From Pseudaestuariivita sp. (GTDB taxonomy: Bacteria > Pseudomonadota > Alphaproteobacteria > Rhodobacterales > Rhodobacteraceae): a stretch of 17,943 nucleotides of DNA. The notes below the pieces were generated by a model. That model did no database searches and had not been told where the DNA came from. It was given only the letters and a program-made list of their open reading frames with translations. Both the position numbers and the translations under genes were made by a program. Positions 14,302-17,943 of this stretch are shown here, piece by piece. Numbering within the stretch: the stretch's first letter is position 1; each line of letters begins with the position of its first letter. Where the stretch lies: the NCBI GenBank assembly GCA_020629995.1, contig JAHDCH010000016.1, forward strand, positions 1,501-19,443, in the 5' to 3' direction.

Positions 14302-15020
14302 CACCTTTGGTCCTGGTCCATGGGTTCATGGGCGGCAGCGCGCAATGGGCGCCGCAGATAGAGGCGTTGGCGGGTCATGGTCTCATCGCGCTTGATCTGC
14401 CCGGGTTTGGCGCGCTGTCGCACCTGCCTGCGCCTGCACGGATCAAAGATTTTGCCCGGTCTGCGCTGGATCAGCTGGATGCGCGCGGCACTGGCCAGTT
14501 TGACCTGATGGGCCATTCCATGGGCGGGATGGTGGCACAGGAAATGGCCCTGCTGGCACCCGGCCGGGTGCGCCGCCTGATCCTGTATGGCACCGGTGCA
14601 ACCGGCGTGTTGCCGGGCCGGTTTGAAAGCATCGACACTTCAAAGCGGCGCGCGGATGCCGATGGGGCGCAGGCCACGGCGCGGCGCATCGCGGCCACAT
14701 GGTTTCTGGACAAGGAAGACGCCCCCGCCTACCCGGCATGCGCCGCCCTCGCCGAGCGCAGCTCTTTGCAGGCGATTCACGCGGGGCTTGATGCGATGCA
14801 GGCCTGGGATGGCTCTGCCCGCCTGCCCGATCTGAGCGCGGAAGCTGCGCTGGTGATCTGGGGTGACGGCGACCGCACCTATCCCTGGAGCCAGACAGAA
14901 CGGCTGTGGCACGGTGTACCCGGCGCGCGGCTCGCCGTTGTTCCGGGCTGTGCCCATGCGCCGCATCTCGAAAGACCCGATTTGTTCAACGCGCTTGTGG
15001 CAGATTTTTTGGCAGATTGA
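14298..15020 (+). CDS. Alpha/beta hydrolase, coupled to the ABC transporter operon
   Basis: 240 residues, ATG 14298 overlapping the permease stop. It is a typical single-domain alpha/beta hydrolase: oxyanion loop VHGFMGG (7-13), nucleophile elbow GHSMGG with Ser74, acid Asp190 or Asp192 in IWGDGDR, and His220 in GCAHAPHLERPD. No signal peptide, so cytoplasmic. It has the size of small esterases, MhpC/BioH-like and lactone hydrolases; the substrate cannot be read from sequence. The tight coupling to the permease suggests it processes whatever the transporter brings in, for example an ester or amide conjugate; this is inference. It is followed by a weak hairpin with a T-run and then the aroQ-luxR unit. 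Confidence 0.88.
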   Translation: MTPLVLVHGFMGGSAQWAPQIEALAGHGLIALDLPGFGALSHLPAPARIKDFARSALDQLDARGTGQFDLMGHSMGGMVAQEMALLAPGRVRRLILYGTGATGVLPGRFESIDTSKRRADADGAQATARRIAATWFLDKEDAPAYPACAALAERSSLQAIHAGLDAMQAWDGSARLPDLSAEAALVIWGDGDRTYPWSQTERLWHGVPGARLAVVPGCAHAPHLERPDLFNALVADFLAD

Positions 15021-15026
15021 CCCACC

Positions 15027-15058
15027 GGGGCTGCCTTTGGCGGAATATCCCTCTTTTT
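15027..15058 (+). terminator. Weak rho-independent terminator after the hydrolase gene
   Basis: CTGCC (15031-15035) pairs with GGCGG (15039-15043) around TTT. GGG just before can pair with CCC (15049-15051) across a bulge, and CTCTTTTTG (15051-15059) supplies a T-run. It lies just after the hydrolase stop and is a plausible end of the transporter operon. Confidence 0.35.
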
Positions 15059-15089
15059 GAGACCCGATCCGTGCAGCCCGACAATACTT

Positions 15090-15120
15090 ACCTGAAAAGT
15101 TCGTTTATTGCGCCGCAGGT
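15090..15120. promoter_or_regulatory. Spaced dyad upstream of aroQ-luxR
   Basis: ACCTG (15090-15094) and CAGGT (15116-15120) are inverted copies 21 bp apart in the 153-bp spacer before aroQ; the stretch between is AT-richer (AAAAGTTCGTTTATTG). ACCTG/CAGGT are the ends of a canonical lux box, but here the span (31 bp) is longer than the usual 18-20 bp. It may be a target of the LuxR protein encoded downstream, or chance. Confidence 0.25.
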
Positions 15121-15173
15121 GATGGACAGCTGCAAGCCACGCGTTTTAAACCCGGAAGGCGCTGGGGGGCATC

Positions 15174-15617
15174 ATGCAATCAATCCTAATCCTGAACGGT
15201 CCAAACCTGAACCTGCTGGGGCAACGTCAGCCCGAGGTCTACGGGACCACGACGCTGGATGATATCGGCGAGATGTGCGCCGAACACGCGCGGCGCTGCG
15301 GGGTCGAGATCGAGTTCGCGCAATCCAACCACGAAGGCGCGATGATCGACCTGATCCATCAGGCCAAATCGCTGCATGACGGGATCATCCTGAATGCGGG
15401 TGCCTACACGCATACGTCCGTGGCCTTGCACGATGCGCTGGCCTCGGTCGAGCTGCCGGCGATCGAACTGCATCTGTCGAACGTCCACGCGCGTGAGACG
15501 TTCCGTCACAGGTCTTATCTGGCCCCTGTTGTCACCGGGATCATTTGCGGTTTCGGCGCAAACGGCTATCGTCTGGCAATGGATGCCATGTGCGGTTTGC
15601 TGGAGGATTCCGCGTGA
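15174..15617 (+). CDS. aroQ: Type II 3-dehydroquinate dehydratase
   Basis: 147 residues, the normal length; ATG 15174 with a G-rich SD-like stretch. It catalyses 3-dehydroquinate to 3-dehydroshikimate (shikimate pathway, or quinate catabolism) as a cytoplasmic dodecamer. Family marks: ILNGPNLNLLG (6-16), active-site lid with Arg18 and Tyr23 (RQPEVYG), SNHEG (51-55), NAGAYTHTS (74-82), catalytic His100 in ELHLSN and RHRSY (111-115). Small departures from the usual consensus are Gln19 where Glu is common after the lid Arg, and His86 where Arg is common. Its stop overlaps the start of the LuxR-type gene (GTGA), so the two are co-translated. The gene may be a paralogue of the housekeeping copy, which in relatives I recall is often linked to accBC; that needs the genome. 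Confidence 0.93.
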   Translation: MQSILILNGPNLNLLGQRQPEVYGTTTLDDIGEMCAEHARRCGVEIEFAQSNHEGAMIDLIHQAKSLHDGIILNAGAYTHTSVALHDALASVELPAIELHLSNVHARETFRHRSYLAPVVTGIICGFGANGYRLAMDAMCGLLEDSA

Positions 15618-16375
15618 AGACCAACCTGCGTCAGTACCTGATCGACATCACAAACGCCCCTTCGATCGAAGAGATGTGGGAGCTGCATACGCGCGTGATG
15701 GCGGAATACGGGTTTCACCGGCTGCTGTACGGCTTTACCAACTTCCGGACCGAGCATTCGCTGGGTGATCCCAACGATTTTCTGCTGCTGACGAACCACG
15801 ATTCCGACTACATGGACGGGTTCATCAAGCAGGGCATGTTCTCGGACGGTCCGATGTTGCGTTGGGCGCTGGAAAATGACGGCGCGCAAAGCTGGGCCCG
15901 CGTGGCCGAGCTGGCGGCAAGCGACAACATTCCGGCCAGCATGGCCCGCACGATTGAATTCAACCGCGCGCATGGCGTGATTGCCGGCTACACGGTCAGC
16001 TTCAAGGCCGTATCGCCCCGATCCAAGGGGGCGATTGCCCTGGTGGCGCGCCCGGGCCTCAGCCAGGATGACGTGGACGAGCTATGGGCCGAATTCGGCA
16101 CCGACCTGACGGTGATGAATAACGTCGCCCACCTCAAGATCCTCAACCTGCCCTTCCACGTTTCGGGCCGCACCCTGACCAAGCGGCAGTTGGAAGCATT
16201 GCAATGGGTGGGTGACGGAAAGACGATGCAGGACATCGCCACGATCATGGGCCTGACACAAGCCACGGTCGAAAAGCACCTGCGTCTCGCGCGCGACGCG
16301 CTGGATGTCGACACCACCGCGCAGGCGGTGCTGAAAGCGGCTTTTCAGAACCAGATGTACCTGGTGGATCGCTAG
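15614..16375 (+). CDS. Orphan LuxR-type regulator (autoinducer-binding domain + HTH)
   Basis: The start was set at GTG 15614, overlapping the aroQ stop by 4 bp, with GGAGG at 15602-15606; the open frame continues upstream inside aroQ only as a shadow. The product has 253 residues. Residues about 15-165 resemble the acyl-homoserine-lactone-binding domain: Y-x3-F-x7-D-G-P around DYMDGFIKQGMFSDGPM, then AQSW and HGVIAGYTVSF. One residue is inserted between the usual adjacent Asp and Pro of the ligand pocket, and the first Trp position is Tyr, so the ligand may differ. Residues about 187-245 form the LuxR HTH (LTKRQLEALQWVGDGKTMQDIATIMGLTQATVEKHL). No luxI-type synthase is in the window, so it is a LuxR solo here. 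Confidence 0.9.
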   Translation: MKTNLRQYLIDITNAPSIEEMWELHTRVMAEYGFHRLLYGFTNFRTEHSLGDPNDFLLLTNHDSDYMDGFIKQGMFSDGPMLRWALENDGAQSWARVAELAASDNIPASMARTIEFNRAHGVIAGYTVSFKAVSPRSKGAIALVARPGLSQDDVDELWAEFGTDLTVMNNVAHLKILNLPFHVSGRTLTKRQLEALQWVGDGKTMQDIATIMGLTQATVEKHLRLARDALDVDTTAQAVLKAAFQNQMYLVDR

Positions 16376-16436
16376 GACGATTCGCTCCAGGGTGAAAGAT
16401 TCTGTCGCAATCAGACGGGTTTCCGATCATTCCTAA

Positions 16437-16452
16437 GTCAGGAAATCCTGAC
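16437..16452. promoter_or_regulatory. 16-bp interrupted palindrome
   Basis: GTCAGGA-AA-TCCTGAC is a perfect 7-bp inverted repeat around two bases, 61 bp after the luxR-type stop and about 150 bp before the 6S candidate. Two bases are too few for a hairpin loop of this form and no T-run follows, so a protein-binding site is as likely as a terminator. The half-site CCTGA also occurs at 15091 upstream of aroQ. Confidence 0.4.
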
Positions 16453-16561
16453 CCATCACGGAAATCGGGCCTATCTTGCGCGTCGAAAGAAAATTTTACC
16501 CTTTGGAAAAATAACCGCTTAGCGCCCTCAAACCGCTTTGATCCGGCGGCGGCGGCCAATG

Positions 16562-16577
16562 GTAGGGAATCCCCTAC
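16562..16577. promoter_or_regulatory. Dyad upstream of the 6S RNA candidate
   Basis: GTAGGG (16562-16567) and CCCTAC (16572-16577) are perfect inverted copies with a 4-bp spacer, ending 25 bp before the predicted 5' stem of the RNA. It sits where promoter or regulator contacts of the RNA gene would lie. No confident -35/-10 pair was found; TCTAAT (16604-16609) resembles a -10 box but falls inside the RNA's closing stem. Confidence 0.3.
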
Positions 16578-16602
16578 TGTATGACGTTGCGTCCTTTGGG
16601 CA

Positions 16603-16790
16603 TTCTAATCGTGTTCCGTGAGTGGTGGCTTTGGCCTGGAACGTTGGGTCCGATCCTTCCGATTTGAAGGCTCTTGGGTTCTACATCTACCGGGAAACCG
16701 GCGCCGGCCTCGAGGTGTATTTCCGCCAAAAGGTCGGCAACTTTCGCCGCTTCGGCTCATCCCCATTGCTTGGGGCGGCAGATCATAGAA
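16603..16790 (+). ncRNA. ssrS: 6S RNA candidate
   Basis: A 188-nt stretch without a convincing protein, of 6S RNA size (about 180-190 nt). The ends can close: TTCTA (16603-16607) pairs with TAGAA (16786-16790), and ATC-GT (16608-16612) pairs on with GGC-A-GAT (16777-16783) around a small bulge. Inside are GTTCC/GGAAC (16613/16638), CCTTC/GAAGG (16655/16666) and CCGG-GAAA-CCGG (16690-16701), a GNRA hairpin. TGTTC near the 5' end, CCTGGAAC followed by CCGAT, and GGCGGCA near the 3' end echo E. coli 6S RNA (UGUUC, CCUGAGCCGAU, GGCGGCA). A rho-independent terminator starts at the next base. 6S RNA binds sigma70-RNA polymerase and mutes transcription in stationary phase. If not 6S, it is still a structured small RNA. 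Confidence 0.6.
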
Positions 16791-16821
16791 CGGCATCGCT
16801 CCGGGAGCGGTGCCGTTTTTT
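16791..16821 (+). terminator. Rho-independent terminator of the 6S RNA candidate
   Basis: CGGCATCGCTC (16791-16801) pairs over 11 positions (one wobble) with GAGCGGTGCCG (16805-16815) around a 3-nt loop, followed by six Ts (16816-16821). It is a clean intrinsic terminator directly abutting the 3' end of the predicted RNA, which supports a transcribed, non-coding gene upstream. Confidence 0.88.
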
Positions 16822-16895
16822 GGTTTGGCAAGTGCTGGTCTTGCCCCGGCGCGATGCGCCATTGTGGTGCGCGAGGCAAGGTCAGGAGGCAAACC

Positions 16896-17741
16896 ATGAA
16901 GATCACCGTCAACGGCGCAGAGCTGTTCTTTGACACAGCTGGCAGCGCCTTGGCGCCGGATGCACGCGGCATGCGCGAAAAGCCGGTGCTGCTGATGCTG
17001 CACGGGGGTCCGGGGTATGACCAGATGACGCTGCGCCCCTATTTTGATCGCTACGCCGATGCATTTCAGGTGATCTACCTTGATCACCGTGGGTGCGGAC
17101 GCTCCACCGGCGGGCCAGAGGGGTGGCGGCTGGATCAATGGGCTGACGATGTGGCAGGTTTCTGCGCTGCACTGGGGGTCTCGCGGCCCGTGATCTTTGG
17201 GCAATCCTTTGGTGGGATGGTCGCGATGCAAGTGGCGGCGCGGCACCCTGCCCTGCCCGCGCGGCTGATCCTGTCATCAACCGCTGCGCGGTTCCGTCTG
17301 GATGCCACGGTCGAAAAGGCGCGCGCGCTGGGTGGGGATACAGCGGCCGATGTCGCGCGCGATTTCTTCACCACGCCGACACTGGCCAGTTACGAGACCT
17401 ACAACCGGGTCTGCCTGCCGCTGTACAATGGCGCGCGCGCCTCTGGCGGTGCCGCGATCAAATCCCGTTCGATCGAGCGGCCCGAGGTGGCGATCCATTT
17501 CTTTGCGGGCGAGATGAAGCAAATGGACCTGCGTTCCGGCATCGAGGGACTGTCGTGCCCGACGCTGGTGCTGGCGGGGGGCGAAGATCCGGTGACCCCG
17601 CCGATCTGTTCCGAAGAGATCGCAGCCGCGATTGGCCCCGCCGCGCAGCTTGAGTTCTTTCCAGCCTGCGGCCACGGGGTGCACCGCGACGATCCGGACG
17701 GGGCCGAGCGTGTGATGCGGGCCTTTCTGGACGGTATCTGA
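16896..17741 (+). CDS. Proline iminopeptidase-like alpha/beta hydrolase (S33)
   Basis: The start is ATG 16896 with AGGAGG (16884-16889); the frame is open back to 16674 but that would cross the terminator at 16791-16821 and the RNA gene. The product has 281 residues. HGGPG (36-40) is the hallmark oxyanion motif of the prolyl aminopeptidase family; also GCGRS (66-70), nucleophile elbow GQSFGG with Ser104, Asp231 in GGEDPVTP, and His260 in CGHGVHRD. There is no signal peptide, so it is cytoplasmic. Family members release N-terminal proline or cleave small amides and lactones; true iminopeptidases are usually somewhat longer (about 310), so the substrate may differ. It stands alone between the 6S terminator and the convergent tsf gene. 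Confidence 0.88.
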   Translation: MKITVNGAELFFDTAGSALAPDARGMREKPVLLMLHGGPGYDQMTLRPYFDRYADAFQVIYLDHRGCGRSTGGPEGWRLDQWADDVAGFCAALGVSRPVIFGQSFGGMVAMQVAARHPALPARLILSSTAARFRLDATVEKARALGGDTAADVARDFFTTPTLASYETYNRVCLPLYNGARASGGAAIKSRSIERPEVAIHFFAGEMKQMDLRSGIEGLSCPTLVLAGGEDPVTPPICSEEIAAAIGPAAQLEFFPACGHGVHRDDPDGAERVMRAFLDGI

Positions 17742-17771
17742 GGGACGGCTGAAGTTTCACGCGCCCTGCCC

Positions 17772-17807
17772 AAAAGAAAAGGGCCCCGCCGAACTGGCGA
17801 GGCCCCC
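17772..17807 (-). terminator. Rho-independent terminator of tsf (minus strand)
   Basis: On the minus strand GGGCCTCGCC (17798-17807, read in reverse) pairs with GGCGGGGCCC (17781-17790) around AGTTC, with one U-G wobble. It is followed by TTTTCTTTT (17772-17780), beginning about 27 bases after the tsf stop. The reverse-direction T-run is only two bases, so it mainly serves tsf, but may also slow convergent transcription from the S33 hydrolase gene. Confidence 0.85.
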
Positions 17808-17833
17808 TTGATCTGGTCCAAACCGGATTGGGT

Positions 17834-17943
17834 TTAGCCACCCATCGTCTTGGCGACTTCTGCGGCGAAGTCTTCTTCCTTTTTCTCGATGCCTTCGCCC
17901 ACTTCCATGCGGACGTAGCCGGTGATCTCGACACCGGCGTTCT
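17834..17943 (-). CDS. tsf: Elongation factor Ts, C-terminal end (partial)
   Basis: The last 35 codons of a minus-strand gene cut by the right edge, stop TAA at 17836-17834. The readable end ([32 protein letters not shown]) matches the conserved C-terminus of alphaproteobacterial EF-Ts, the nucleotide exchange factor for EF-Tu. It marks the right side as core chromosome; rpsB would be expected upstream of it, beyond the window. It is followed by its own terminator at 17772-17807. Confidence 0.92.
   Translation of the reverse strand, partial: NAGVEITGYVRMEVGEGIEKKEEDFAAEVAKTMGG

Noticed and set aside
13360..14304. 314-codon minus-strand open frame over the permease gene
   Set aside because: His/Arg/Gln-rich mirror of the membrane core; no SD and no domain.
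15545..15613. Upstream extension of the LuxR-type gene
   Set aside because: It would lie wholly inside aroQ in another frame; GTG 15614 has GGAGG at good spacing and gives the normal LuxR start.
16674..16895. N-terminal extension of the S33 hydrolase
   Set aside because: It would cross the terminator at 16791-16821; ATG 16896 has AGGAGG and gives a family-like N-terminus.
16622..16933. 103-codon plus-strand frame in the RNA region
   Set aside because: It runs through a structured RNA and across an intrinsic terminator into the next gene's start in another frame; no SD.

Overview
The window is GC-rich, gene-dense DNA that reads as chromosome of a marine alphaproteobacterium, most likely Rhodobacterales (Roseobacter group). 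The grounds are codon use, the style of the LuxR, SARP-like and quaternary-amine ABC proteins, a CuyA-type cysteate lyase, and the tail of tsf (EF-Ts) on the minus strand at the right edge. No tRNA, rRNA, insertion sequence, CRISPR array or integrase was seen.

Region A (1-8343) is the accessory and least understood part. A co-directional block holds a large hypothetical protein cut by the left edge, a four-helix membrane protein, an 88-residue beta-rich protein and a non-secreted subtilisin-type (S8) peptidase with a large insert. A 14-bp-stem hairpin lies over the start region of the peptidase. The peptidase converges on a PAP2/vanadium-haloperoxidase-type enzyme with a Gly-Lys-Thr (collagen-like) N-terminal repeat. 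That enzyme diverges from a winged-helix/TolB-like/TPR regulator across a 115-bp spacer carrying a dyad. I do not recognise this set as a described system; that it works as one unit is inference.

Region B (8540-15020) looks like an uptake and catabolism locus: an L-cysteate sulfo-lyase (cuyA), a convergent LysR regulator, and a divergent operon for a ProX/ProV/ProW-type ABC transporter (binding protein, ATPase, permease). The permease overlaps an alpha/beta hydrolase gene by 4 bp. A textbook T-N11-A LysR box sits between the regulator and the binding-protein gene. The permease carries an unusual N-terminal DUF2628-like and coiled-coil extension.

Region C (15021-16375) pairs a type II 3-dehydroquinate dehydratase (aroQ) with an orphan LuxR-type regulator, translationally coupled by a GTGA overlap, with dyads on either side.

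Region D (16376-17943) has a 520-bp stretch without a protein gene. It contains a strong 6S RNA (ssrS) candidate of about 188 nt ending at a rho-independent terminator. After it come a proline-iminopeptidase-like hydrolase, a minus-strand terminator and the 3' end of tsf.
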